Assembly (NCBI RefSeq): GCF_945906775.1
Contig: NZ_CAMDRE010000001.1
Coordinates: forward strand, 2,170,001-2,234,000
From: Citrobacter sp. Marseille-Q6884
Lineage (GTDB): Bacteria > Pseudomonadota > Gammaproteobacteria > Enterobacterales > Enterobacteriaceae
Length of the DNA stretch: 64,000 bases
Direction of reading: 5' to 3'
Made by a program: the position numbers and the translations under genes. Position 1 is the first letter of the stretch; each line of letters begins with the position of its first letter. Below, one piece after another: positions 32,701 through 39,942 of the stretch. The notes under the pieces were generated by a model. That model searched no databases. It was not told the origin of the DNA and worked only from the letters and a program-made list of their open reading frames with translations.

Positions 32701-32895
32701 GCGCTGGAGCGCGCGGGCACCTGCAAGCCAGGCGTCATCCAGCGTTTTACCGCCAGCCAGTTCTGTGTGGGCCCGTTCCTGACCCGTACTCACGCTAAAA
32801 AAGATCACGTAATTCGGAGAGGGCGATGTGAGCGCATCAATATTGAATTGTTCGACCATCGGCCGGGTTTGCGCGAGTAAATGGCTGAGCGACAT
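29797..32895 (-). CDS. large GT4-type glycosyltransferase, SdgA/SdgB/TagE-like C-terminal half
   Basis: 1032 residues, no signal or membrane helix, so cytoplasmic. Residues about 560-1020 form a GT-B enzyme: a beta-rich acceptor-side region (TVYDWLPDMLM, then alternating KTRRDSAGKIEALRYSKDNG and HVSHEDFVHPQTRQIML) like the DUF1975 part of SdgA/SdgB/TarM, then a GT4 domain with FMARYSPEKQH and the EX7E motif in NHEGFSLFALESLAYGT near 925. Residues about 1-540 are extra: an N-terminal alpha/beta part and a helical region with ALRHASSTYALLEGWEVT and GGNAVCILAMAKYTELTG that looks like an (alpha/alpha) barrel. It lies in the adhesin locus just ahead of lapG. SdgA/SdgB add GlcNAc to Ser-Asp repeats, so the SD adhesin is the likely acceptor (inference). 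Confidence 0.8.
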   Translation of the reverse strand: MSLSHLLAQTRPMVEQFNIDALTSPSPNYVIFFSVSTGQERAHTELAGGKTLDDAWLAGARALQRWSKKEAKAPIWMRVDVVNHVEALRWDALQSKLRKTKRNYFRFGLSFTPTFEFAILEQEIAANALLYMGTEGVATPNSKNLANYSQQRFGRELQWPDDPAQPIWRFTTSGVFSDGNQTLRIESQGAHSGYRQLPHWQDELEPMIHSASDYLARQIKKSGRYHYGWFPCFDRAIPTYNALRHASSTYALLEGWEVTQNEAQFAAIERALSDLSATLIRTYTLPEGGEADFLIDTGDEIKLGGNAVCILAMAKYTELTGNRLYLAQMERLANGIAFMQHAETGGFSHVLNAADLSLKAEHRIIYYDGEAAFALMRLYGLTKAPRWLAMVERAMGYFIAQKHWQAHDHWLSYCVNELTLYRPEERYFQFGLDNVRGHLDFVLNRVTTYPTLLELMMAAQHMIARLQKDEKHRHLLADFDLEMFSRALEYRARYLANGFFWPELAMFFKKPQKIVGSFFIRHHSYRVRIDDVEHYLSGYVAYRKYLQGGQPEASAPVRKQQLVFLGSNFRHEGNGIEISTIRRCALFIRELGIKPMVIISSWNPALAATVKQLHQNGKLPQPVEAMTVYDWLPDMLMRGELRPLPEGPAGKVIKTRRDSAGKIEALRYSKDNGHVSHEDFVHPQTRQIMLRRTYRTDQGNTFLEAIHLSFTDHVHTYATEGAFAAAMLTHNLDKTTTWHFLVDKNLAWREFVCSEPKNTLHATLSAVIHSTHRLDNGRYKQAYRHLWVDEKRLDRILVLTHQQHDELAQEITGAHRLRTIPHHLDNALTEGTREKTASQRVLFMARYSPEKQHQLLFSAFARVVKQLPEAELHTWGNGALKETLADWVKQNGLDHNIYLHGFSADLEAIHRQSNCAVLCSNHEGFSLFALESLAYGTPQVSFDIKYGPRDLLQDSGAGVLVKANDEQALANALIDLLSDPVKLKAMQENAHRHAERYSATAIARLWQTWWQEIQLLGEENPPQGSQSMPAGL

Positions 32896-33003
32896 TTGAA
32901 TACCTTTTGGCGCGGATAAAATCCTGTTTTGTATAAGATAACATTATGCGCAGCTGCTTGGGTATTCTGCGTGTCTATCTGAAACAGTGGGTGACCGGCA
33001 CGG

Positions 33004-34110
33004 TTAGTGCCCGATCATCCTGGCTTTTGGGATCAACTGGAAATACATATGATCCGGAACCGGTGTATCCCAGACGTTGGCATAGACTGCATAACCGATG
33101 GTAGCAAACAGAATACCGAGCAGCAGGAGAGCCATCGCAAACCCGGGCAGCGAGGCCTGTCGCCAGGTGCGTTTTTGCGCCTGCGGGGTATCCGGCTGTG
33201 AGCCGGGCGGCGTCTTCAGGGAAAACGTCAGGGTTGAGGCCACCGGGCAGGACTCAACGCAGGTCATACAACCGGTGCATTCAACGGTTCTGACCTGAAT
33301 TAATCTGTCCACCGGAATTGCCGAGGGGCAGTTTTTCGCACACTTCCCGCAGTCTATGCAGCTGTCTGCGTTACGGCGGATTTTGAACGGAGAGAACAGG
33401 GAAAAGAGACCGAGCAGTGCGCCATAAGGGCACAGATAACGACACCAGGCATTGCGGATAAACAGACTCATGATGCTGATGACGATCACGAAGGTGAGGG
33501 TGGCGGTGCCGATATGACGAAAGAAATCGAGCATCTTAACGTCGATAATCATCCCGTAGGCCGACATCAGGAAATACTGAATTCCCTGTGCGGGCATCGA
33601 CAGGGCGATGTACAAGAAAAAACTCAGCAGCAGATATTTCAGGCTAAGCAGCGGAATATCCAGCCAGCGGGGCAAGGTGAAATGACGCCCAAACAGTTTT
33701 TTTCCCAGGTTACCTATCAGTTCTGACAGTGTACCCACCGGGCACAGCCACGAACAGAACGCTTTTTTTAACAACAGGCTTATCAGAATAAAGGCGACTA
33801 ACAGCAGCATGGATGCGGCATGAATAGGGGGAAGAAAACCGGTTTCCAGCGTGTAGCGTATATTCATCAAGCCTGCGATAGGGAGCCATCCTTCAATGCC
33901 TCCGGGTCGGGGAATATAGACGCTGGTGCCTGCTGTCTCGAAATATCTGACCCAGTAATAGAATGTCACGCCAATATAAATATTGATGGCAAGCAGCAAA
34001 AACTGCGTGGCTTTTCTCCAGGTGGAGGCATTGCGCCAGTCATTCCAGGGTAATTTTCCGCCGGTCGTTCCAGGCCGGCGCTGCCAGCGCGTTTTCATCT
34101 TCCCGTTCAT
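33004..34110 (-). CDS. yccM: YccM-like membrane 4Fe-4S protein
   Basis: 368 residues, closely matching my recollection of E. coli YccM (357 residues), of the NapH/NosR-type polyferredoxin group. Five or six membrane helices (first near 34-54), two CxxxCP motifs at membrane edges (FCSWLCPVG, WCRYLCPYG) and a C-terminal ferredoxin domain with two clusters (CIDCGKCAKNCP and CTGCMTCVESCP). Such proteins pass electrons from the quinone pool to periplasmic or membrane partners; the partner of YccM is unknown. In E. coli it lies elsewhere (near the tor genes), so its place between the glycosyltransferase and the dosC-like gene is of note. It is 108 bases upstream of the glycosyltransferase, same strand. 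Confidence 0.85.
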   Translation of the reverse strand: MNGKMKTRWQRRPGTTGGKLPWNDWRNASTWRKATQFLLLAINIYIGVTFYYWVRYFETAGTSVYIPRPGGIEGWLPIAGLMNIRYTLETGFLPPIHAASMLLLVAFILISLLLKKAFCSWLCPVGTLSELIGNLGKKLFGRHFTLPRWLDIPLLSLKYLLLSFFLYIALSMPAQGIQYFLMSAYGMIIDVKMLDFFRHIGTATLTFVIVISIMSLFIRNAWCRYLCPYGALLGLFSLFSPFKIRRNADSCIDCGKCAKNCPSAIPVDRLIQVRTVECTGCMTCVESCPVASTLTFSLKTPPGSQPDTPQAQKRTWRQASLPGFAMALLLLGILFATIGYAVYANVWDTPVPDHMYFQLIPKARMIGH

Positions 34111-34216
34111 GATCTTTTATTATCCCTCAACGTTCCCTCCATTCAGGAGGTGGTCTCACCGGGATATGCTACCGCGATAAATATATGGTGTATTTGATTT
34201 GCATCTTATTAGGCGA

Positions 34217-34259
34217 CTGTTATTTTTATCCGACAAAACGGTCATGATAAAAATAACAG
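34217..34259. repeat. perfect 14-bp inverted repeat upstream of yccM
   Basis: CTGTTATTTTTATC (34217-34230) and GATAAAAATAACAG (34246-34259) with a 15-base loop. It lies between the dosC-like 3' end and the yccM start, about 110 bases before the yccM ATG. It may be an operator or a transcript-end hairpin. Confidence 0.6.
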
Positions 34260-34281
34260 CACGATATTTATCGCAGGTCAG

Positions 34282-34307
34282 ATAAATACCCTGAACGGGG
34301 TATTTAT
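34282..34307 (-). terminator. hairpin after the dosC-like gene
   Basis: ATAAATACCC (34282-34291), a short loop, then GGGTATTTAT (34298-34307). It follows the dosC-like stop by about 30 bases. The tail after the stem in that direction is not U-rich, so efficiency is uncertain. Confidence 0.5.
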
Positions 34308-34338
34308 TTTATGCGTTTATTTTACCGGGACGCGAACC

Positions 34339-35727
34339 TCATTCCTGATAAATCTCGACGCGATTACGCCCGTGACTTTTCGCCAGATAAAGCGCGCGAT
34401 CGGCTTTATCAACCAACTGTTTGTAATCAGGATGATAGTCGTATTCGGCGATACCAATACTGACGGTAATTGAGAAGGATTCTGTTGCTGAGGCAGCCAA
34501 ACGCAGGTCGGCGATTTTCTTGCGCAGTGTTTCCAGAATAATGGAGGCCTGTGAAACATCCGATTCAACCAGCAGGATCATAAACTCTTCTCCACCGTAG
34601 CGGAAAACGTAATCGCTGCTGCGGATATGCTCATAAATCACGGCGGAGACACTTTTCAGCGTCATATCACCGGTGTTATGCCCATAGCTGTCGTTGATTT
34701 GCTTGAAGAAATCAATATCCAGCATCGCAAGGGTAAAGGGTTTGCGCGAATGTAATGCCAGCGAGATTTCACGGCGCATAATGGTCGGAATAAAGCGACG
34801 GTTAAGCAACTGTGTCAGCGAGTCTTTGCCATTTTCCTGTTTGACCAGCGCATCAAACATGGAGGCGAGAAGGTAATGCACTTTTGCCGAGAGCTGTCGG
34901 ACGTCCTGCAACAGGCTCATCCGCTCGCTGTCCGTCGGTGACTGCCGATCAACAAACGTCTGCGTCAGACGGCCATCGATCTGCGCAAACAGCGATTCCA
35001 TTTCCGCCAGCAGATTGCTGTTGCCGAGAATGTGTTTTCCCTTATGTGAGAACCACATACCAAAATCTGAGTTCGCCAGAAACACCAGCTCGCCGGAGGG
35101 TAATCCCGTGGCGATATTGTAGATAAACTGGTTTTCCCAGTCGGTAAACGAACGGATTTGCCGTTCACGCTCGACGTTGACGTCATCATAAATCGTCTGC
35201 AGGCGATACTGCTCCTGCGTATGCATGGAGTTTTGATAGCTTGGCGAATAGGAAACGGTCATCGCCTCCAGGGCGGTATCCATCGCCAGGCTGCTGAAGC
35301 AGATCGCATCACTCAACAGATCTGCCGGGTAGTCGGCTTTCTTTTTCAGTAGCCGATACAGTTCATCTTTAAGCTTGCGCGCCCCACGATTGACCAGATC
35401 GATAGGCAGGCCGATACGCGCATGTACGACACCAATTTTGCGCTGTTGCGCCAGCAACTGTGGGAGATCTTCATGCGCACTGCCGAGCACGCTGCGTAAC
35501 CAGTCAAACATACTGCCGCTGAGTCGCGTGCTGACCTGCTCTGTATTCAGGAACAATGCGCTCTCAGCGTGGGACAGCATGTAGTCATAAAAAACGGTCA
35601 CTAAATGGCGGATCTCCTGATCGGTCAACTCGGTCAGGATCATATGGACATCCGGGGATGTCTGGCGCAGCAGCGCCTGCCATTCTGTCAGCAGTAATGT
35701 GTCGTTTACGGGATCAACCTGTTCCAT
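34339..35727 (-). CDS. globin-coupled diguanylate cyclase, DosC-like
   Basis: 462 residues from ATG 35727 (E. coli DosC has 460). The N-terminal 160 residues are a globin-coupled sensor with the proximal haem histidine in VHARIGLPIDLV and a distal Tyr in TVFYDYML. A middle helical domain (about 165-295) is followed by a full GGDEF domain: LLNRRFIPTIMRRE, LDIDFFKQINDSYGHNTGD, the active site RYGGEEF and an allosteric I-site RSSD five residues before it. It should make c-di-GMP in response to oxygen bound at the haem. Gene order places it upstream of yccM and the adhesin locus on the same strand, so it is a good candidate source of the c-di-GMP read by LapD (inference). Confidence 0.87.
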   Translation of the reverse strand: MEQVDPVNDTLLLTEWQALLRQTSPDVHMILTELTDQEIRHLVTVFYDYMLSHAESALFLNTEQVSTRLSGSMFDWLRSVLGSAHEDLPQLLAQQRKIGVVHARIGLPIDLVNRGARKLKDELYRLLKKKADYPADLLSDAICFSSLAMDTALEAMTVSYSPSYQNSMHTQEQYRLQTIYDDVNVERERQIRSFTDWENQFIYNIATGLPSGELVFLANSDFGMWFSHKGKHILGNSNLLAEMESLFAQIDGRLTQTFVDRQSPTDSERMSLLQDVRQLSAKVHYLLASMFDALVKQENGKDSLTQLLNRRFIPTIMRREISLALHSRKPFTLAMLDIDFFKQINDSYGHNTGDMTLKSVSAVIYEHIRSSDYVFRYGGEEFMILLVESDVSQASIILETLRKKIADLRLAASATESFSITVSIGIAEYDYHPDYKQLVDKADRALYLAKSHGRNRVEIYQE

Positions 35728-35817
35728 CTCACAGCCACTCAAAAACGATTAAAAAATTCAGGCGGTATTACGGACAAATACGTCACGATGGTCAAGCAAA
35801 AGTCTCTCCCAAACGCC

Positions 35818-36510
35818 TTAACGGCGGGTTATACCTTCGTAGATCAATTTTAAGGCGAAGGCGCCGATAACCGCACCAATCACCTTGCTGGCAATCAGGT
35901 GTATACGACCGTATGCGCGGCGCACAGCAGGCAAAGAAAATGCCTGGCTGAGAAAAATACGCCACACAACGGAAGAGAGCACAATCCCTGCCCACGCCAT
36001 CAGTCTTGCCCAGGTTGGGGTCTCTGCGCTTAGCGTGACGGAGAAGATACTAATAAAAAACAGTACCGTTTGCGGATTAGATAAATCTGTTATCAGGCCG
36101 CGACGGAAGAAAACATACCAGGGGGCGCTAAGCGGTTGCTGCAATGTGGGCATTTGCGGGGTGGCCTGGTGGCGGATGCTGTTCCATGCGAACCACAGCA
36201 AATAGGCGCCGCCAACGACCTTAATCAGCGAAAATATCTCTTCACACTGGGTGATGAGCGTCGCCATGCCAAAGAGGCCAAGACCGGAGTAAAACGCATC
36301 GCCTAAGGCAACGCCCAGTCCGGTGATCACGCCCGCCCGTCGCCCTGAAGCCAGGCTGGTTTGAACGACCACGAACAGGTTCGCGCCGGGGTTAAAAAAG
36401 GTCAACACAAACAGGCTAACGGTAAGCACGACGGCGTGTAGAGGTTCCATAAACAGCGTTTCCATCTGAGAGAAAATTGGCGTTTTACCCGCAAGCCGGG
36501 TTGAGGTCAT
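35818..36510 (-). CDS. yahN: LysE/RhtB family exporter YahN
   Basis: 230 residues, near-identical to E. coli YahN (223) over its length. Six membrane helices; the N-terminal signature is FFNPGANLFVVVQTSLASGRRAG and a second conserved stretch is TDLSNPQTVLFFISIFSVTL. The family exports amino acids such as homoserine, threonine and lysine; the YahN substrate is not established. Starts at 36465 and 36450 are also possible and fit the E. coli N-terminus. It is next to yahO, which runs the other way, as in Salmonella. Confidence 0.9.
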   Translation of the reverse strand: MTSTRLAGKTPIFSQMETLFMEPLHAVVLTVSLFVLTFFNPGANLFVVVQTSLASGRRAGVITGLGVALGDAFYSGLGLFGMATLITQCEEIFSLIKVVGGAYLLWFAWNSIRHQATPQMPTLQQPLSAPWYVFFRRGLITDLSNPQTVLFFISIFSVTLSAETPTWARLMAWAGIVLSSVVWRIFLSQAFSLPAVRRAYGRIHLIASKVIGAVIGAFALKLIYEGITRR

Positions 36511-36809
36511 TCTGCATCGGTTAACACTATAAGTTCAGTGTACCCATTATTCTGAGTATTCACTCACACTGTGTTATGAAACGCAGCAGATGTTGCAAAC
36601 CGGGTCATTGGCCGCCGGTTAATGGGGCAAGCGCGCCGGATAAGCCGTTTCGCGAGATAGCCTGTTATCTCAGATTTGCAAAATCTCTTTATATTTCCGT
36701 TAGCTCTGGATTTTTTATTTCGCCTGAACTACTTATTAATCATCCTTGACTCGTGTTGTTGATGTTCAGGGATCGATAACGGCGTAAAAACAAAACCTGG
36801 AGCTTTTAT
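36511..36809. promoter_or_regulatory. divergent yahN-yahO control region
   Basis: About 300 bases holding promoters for both genes. GCGCCGGATAAG near 36633-36644 looks like half a REP element. I see no definite operator. Confidence 0.4.
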
Positions 36810-37085
36810 ATGAAAACTGGATATAAGGTATTAATTGGTGCGTTAGCTTTTGTCGTTTCCAATGCCTATGCAGCGGAACTGATGAAAAAGACCGATTTTG
36901 AAAAGGTTGAGTCCCAGTACACCAAGATTGGCACCATTTCTACAAGCAACGAAATGTCTGCCGCAGATGCTAAAGAAGATCTCATTAAGAAAGCTGATGA
37001 GAAAGGCGCTGATGTCCTGGTATTAACATCCGGCCAGACGGATAACAAAATCCATGGCACGGCGAATATCTACAAGAAAAAATAA
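36810..37085 (+). CDS. yahO: periplasmic DUF1471 protein YahO
   Basis: 91 residues with a cleavable signal (MKTGYKVLIGALAFVVSNAYA) and a single YhcN/BhsA-type DUF1471 domain, including IGTISTSNEMSAADAKEDLIKKADEKGADVLVLTSGQ. Such small periplasmic proteins affect stress tolerance and surface properties; YahO's role is unclear. ATG 36810 has CTGGAG upstream. It keeps the yahN-yahO-prpR order of Salmonella and E. coli. Confidence 0.9.
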   Translation: MKTGYKVLIGALAFVVSNAYAAELMKKTDFEKVESQYTKIGTISTSNEMSAADAKEDLIKKADEKGADVLVLTSGQTDNKIHGTANIYKKK

Positions 37086-37108
37086 TGCGCTGCACTGAAA
37101 TATAAGAG

Positions 37109-37133
37109 ACCCGTCGGTATGACACCGGCGGGT
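37109..37133. terminator. shared terminator of yahO and prpR
   Basis: ACCCGTCGGT, loop ATGAC, ACCGGCGGGT; T-rich on the yahO side. It touches the prpR stop codon, so both convergent genes may end here. Confidence 0.75.
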
Positions 37134-38728
37134 TATTCTTTTAACCTGCGCCAGAACGTGGTTCTGCTGATACCCAGATAGCGTGCGGCTGCGGTTTTAT
37201 CGCCCTTGAATTGCGCCAGTACTTGCTGCGGCGTCAGCGATGACGGCTCGGGCCGTGTCTCAGACGCGATGGCCAGCTCCGGTAATAATTGCTGTAAAAA
37301 AAGCTCATTCAGTTCTGGCTGCGGCTCGACGCTTAAAAATAGCGCCAGGCGCTCCATCATATTACGCAATTCACGAATATTTCCCGGCCAGTCGTAGTGA
37401 AGCAGCGTGTGCTGGCTCAGTGCTAATCCCTTCCGTACCGATTCAGACATCGGGACTTCGAGTTCTGCCAGCGACTGTTTTAAAAAACCTTCCGCCAGCG
37501 GCAGGATATCGGACAGGCGCTCACGCAGCGGTGGAAGCTTCAGCCGTAAAATGCTCAGGCGATAGAACAGATCGGTTCGAAACTGTTCCCGTTTCATCTC
37601 CTGCTCCAGATGGCAATGTGTGGCGCTAATCACTCGTACGTCAACCGGGATAGGCTGATGCCCACCCACACGCGTGACCTCTTTTTCTTCCAGCACGCGT
37701 AGCAGCCGGGTTTGTAATGGCAGCGGCATTTCACCGATCTCATCAAGAAATAATGTCCCTCCGTGGGCGATTTCAAACAGTCCGGGTCGTCCTCCCCGGC
37801 GGGAACCGGTAAAGGCGCCATCCTCATAGCCGAACAGTTCTGCTTCCAGCAGTGATTCGGTGATCGCCCCGCAGTTGACGGCGACGAACGGAGGGGAAGG
37901 CTTACCGCGTCGATTGTCCTGACGGGTGAAATACTCGCGATGAATCGCCTGCGCCGCCAGCTCTTTGCCCGTGCCGGTTTCGCCCTGAATCAGTACCGGC
38001 GCGCGGGAGCGGGCGTACAGCATAATGGTGTGCCGAACCTGTTCCATTTGCGCTGAGTGACCGCGCATGTCGCCCAGCGCATAACGTGTACGGAGCGTAT
38101 CGCCGGAGGCGTATTGCCCGTTTCGCCGTAGCGTCAGGCGGGTCATATCCAGCGCATCGCTGAATGCCTGACGCACGGTCGCCGCCGAGTAGATAAAAAT
38201 GCCGGTCATGCCCGCTTCTTCCGCCAGATCGGTAATCAACCCGGCACCGACCACGGCCTGGGTTCCGTTGGCTTTCAGTTCATTGATCTGCCCGCGCGCA
38301 TCCTCTTCGGTGATATAGCTCCGCTGTTCAAGGCGCAAATTGAAGGTTTTTTGAAAGGCAATCAGCGCGGGCAGCGTTTCCTGGTAGGTAATGACGCCAA
38401 TGGATGAGGTCAGTTTGCCCGCTTTCGCCAGCGCCTGCAGCACGTCAAATCCGCTGGGTTTAATCAGGATCACCGGCACAGACAGACGGCTTTTCAGGTA
38501 CGCGCCATTGGAGCCTGCGGCAATAATGGCATCGCAACGCTCGGTAGCCAGCTTCTTGCGGATATAGGTCACCGCTTTTTCAAAACCAAGCTGAATAGGG
38601 GTGATGGTCGCCAGGTGGTCGAACTCCAGACTGATGTCGCGAAACAGTTCGAACAGGCGTGTGACGGAGACCGTCCAGATAACCGGTTTGTCGTCGTTCG
38701 CACGTGGTGGAAGATGCGTATCAGCCAT
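37133..38728 (-). CDS. prpR: propionate catabolism regulator PrpR
   Basis: 531 residues from ATG 38728, with GGGG six bases before it; a TTG twelve bases upstream is less likely. The N-terminal sensor domain (about 10-200) binds 2-methylcitrate in known PrpR. The central AAA+ domain (about 220-460) has Walker A GETGTGKE, the sigma54-contact loop as EGAFTGS-type (here DGAFTGS) and Walker B GGTLFLDEIGEM. The C-terminal Fis-type helix-turn-helix ends TAARYLGISRTTFWRRLKE. It is divergent from prpBCDE and activates it with sigma54. The intergenic region has both the sigma54 promoter and GTTTCAT/ATGAAAC dyads as likely sites. Confidence 0.95.
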   Translation of the reverse strand: MADTHLPPRANDDKPVIWTVSVTRLFELFRDISLEFDHLATITPIQLGFEKAVTYIRKKLATERCDAIIAAGSNGAYLKSRLSVPVILIKPSGFDVLQALAKAGKLTSSIGVITYQETLPALIAFQKTFNLRLEQRSYITEEDARGQINELKANGTQAVVGAGLITDLAEEAGMTGIFIYSAATVRQAFSDALDMTRLTLRRNGQYASGDTLRTRYALGDMRGHSAQMEQVRHTIMLYARSRAPVLIQGETGTGKELAAQAIHREYFTRQDNRRGKPSPPFVAVNCGAITESLLEAELFGYEDGAFTGSRRGGRPGLFEIAHGGTLFLDEIGEMPLPLQTRLLRVLEEKEVTRVGGHQPIPVDVRVISATHCHLEQEMKREQFRTDLFYRLSILRLKLPPLRERLSDILPLAEGFLKQSLAELEVPMSESVRKGLALSQHTLLHYDWPGNIRELRNMMERLALFLSVEPQPELNELFLQQLLPELAIASETRPEPSSLTPQQVLAQFKGDKTAAARYLGISRTTFWRRLKE

Positions 38729-38771
38729 CGTAAACCCCAAAAGTCAGGAACCGAATATTGGGTTTAGTTGT

Positions 38772-38818
38772 GTTTCATAAATGTTGCAATGAAACGCGAA
38801 GGAACGTTTCATGAAACG
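38772..38818. promoter_or_regulatory. PrpR enhancer dyads
   Basis: GTTTCAT (38772-38778) with ATGAAAC (38789-38795), then the perfect palindrome CGTTTCATGAAACG (38805-38818). They are 100-145 bases upstream of the prpB -24/-12 promoter, the right distance for an enhancer-binding protein, and also close to the prpR start, so autoregulation is likely. Confidence 0.75.
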
Positions 38819-38916
38819 ATAGCTGACACGCTTTTGTGCAACAAAAATACAAGCCTGAGTTTTAATTGATTGTTTTAGCAATGAAAAAAGAGAGAGTTAA
38901 AGCAATCGAAGGTCTT

Positions 38917-38932
38917 TGGCATACCCCTTGCT
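38917..38932 (+). promoter_or_regulatory. sigma54 promoter of prpBCDE
   Basis: TGGCATACCCCTTGCT has GG-N10-GC at -24/-12 exactly, close to the RpoN consensus. It lies 49 bases before the prpB ATG. Confidence 0.92.
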
Positions 38933-38980
38933 ATAGGTTAATCAACGAACAGTAACAAGTTGATAACAAGAGGATGGGGT

Positions 38981-39862
38981 ATGTCTTTACACTCTCCGGG
39001 GCAGGCGTTTCGCGCTGCGCTCACTAAAGAAAATCCATTACAAATCGTTGGCACCATTAACGCCAACCACGCTTTGCTGGCACAGCGGGCCGGGTATCAG
39101 GCGATCTATCTTTCCGGCGGCGGTGTCGCGGCGGGGTCGTTAGGGCTGCCGGATCTGGGTATCTCCACGCTGGACGATGTGCTGACGGATATTCGCCGTA
39201 TTACCGATGTCTGCCCGCTGCCGTTGCTGGTCGATGCGGATATCGGTTTCGGATCGTCAGCCTTCAACGTGGCGCGTACCGTGAAATCGATTTCCAAAGC
39301 AGGCGCGGCGGCGCTGCATATTGAAGATCAGATCGGCGCCAAGCGCTGCGGGCATCGTCCGAATAAAGCGATCGTCTCGAAAGAAGAGATGGTTGACCGG
39401 ATCCGCGCCGCAGTCGATGCGCGTACCGATCCGAACTTTGTGATCATGGCGCGTACCGATGCGCTGGCGGTGGAAGGATTAGAGGCGGCTATCGATCGCG
39501 CACAAGCCTACGTCGAAGCGGGCGCTGACATGCTGTTCCCGGAAGCCATCACCGACCTGTCAATGTATCGCCAGTTTGCCGATGCCGTTCAGGTGCCAAT
39601 CCTGGCCAACATTACCGAATTTGGGGCCACGCCGCTGTTCACCACGGATGAACTGCGCAGTGCCAATGTCGCGATGGCGCTCTATCCGCTGTCTGCTTTC
39701 CGTGCGATGAACCGTGCGGCAGAACGGGTTTATAACGTGCTGCGTCAGGAAGGCACGCAAAAGAACGTGATCGACATTATGCAGACGCGCAACGAGTTGT
39801 ACGAAAGCATCAATTACTACCAGTTCGAAGAGAAACTCGACGCGTTGTATACCCGGAAGTAG
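38981..39862 (+). CDS. prpB: 2-methylisocitrate lyase PrpB
   Basis: 293 residues from ATG 38981, with AGAGGATGGGGT upstream; an upstream TTG at 38960 in frame is rejected. It is of the isocitrate lyase / PEP mutase superfamily with the active-site KRCGH motif (GAKRCGHRPNK) and metal-site DADIGFG. It splits 2-methylisocitrate into pyruvate and succinate, the last step of the methylcitrate cycle. Protein sequence is nearly that of E. coli PrpB (296). The C-terminus (DALYTRK) is a few residues shorter. A REP-like palindrome separates it from prpC. Confidence 0.96.
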   Translation: MSLHSPGQAFRAALTKENPLQIVGTINANHALLAQRAGYQAIYLSGGGVAAGSLGLPDLGISTLDDVLTDIRRITDVCPLPLLVDADIGFGSSAFNVARTVKSISKAGAAALHIEDQIGAKRCGHRPNKAIVSKEEMVDRIRAAVDARTDPNFVIMARTDALAVEGLEAAIDRAQAYVEAGADMLFPEAITDLSMYRQFADAVQVPILANITEFGATPLFTTDELRSANVAMALYPLSAFRAMNRAAERVYNVLRQEGTQKNVIDIMQTRNELYESINYYQFEEKLDALYTRK

Positions 39863-39870
39863 CCGTTGTA

Positions 39871-39900
39871 TGCCGGATAAGGCGTCGCCGCCGTCCGGCA
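39871..39900. repeat. REP-type palindrome between prpB and prpC
   Basis: Starts TGCCGGATAAGGCGTCGCC and ends GTCCGGCA, the classic enterobacterial REP pattern. It may damp downstream expression or stabilise the prpB mRNA. Confidence 0.8.
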
Positions 39901-39942
39901 ATGAATTTGTATCCTACCTATTATAAAAATGACGAGGACAAC

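Noticed and set aside
16580..35817. Insertion sequence or phage borders around the adhesin locus
   Set aside because: Looked for transposase, integrase, tRNA and terminal repeats at both sides and saw none.
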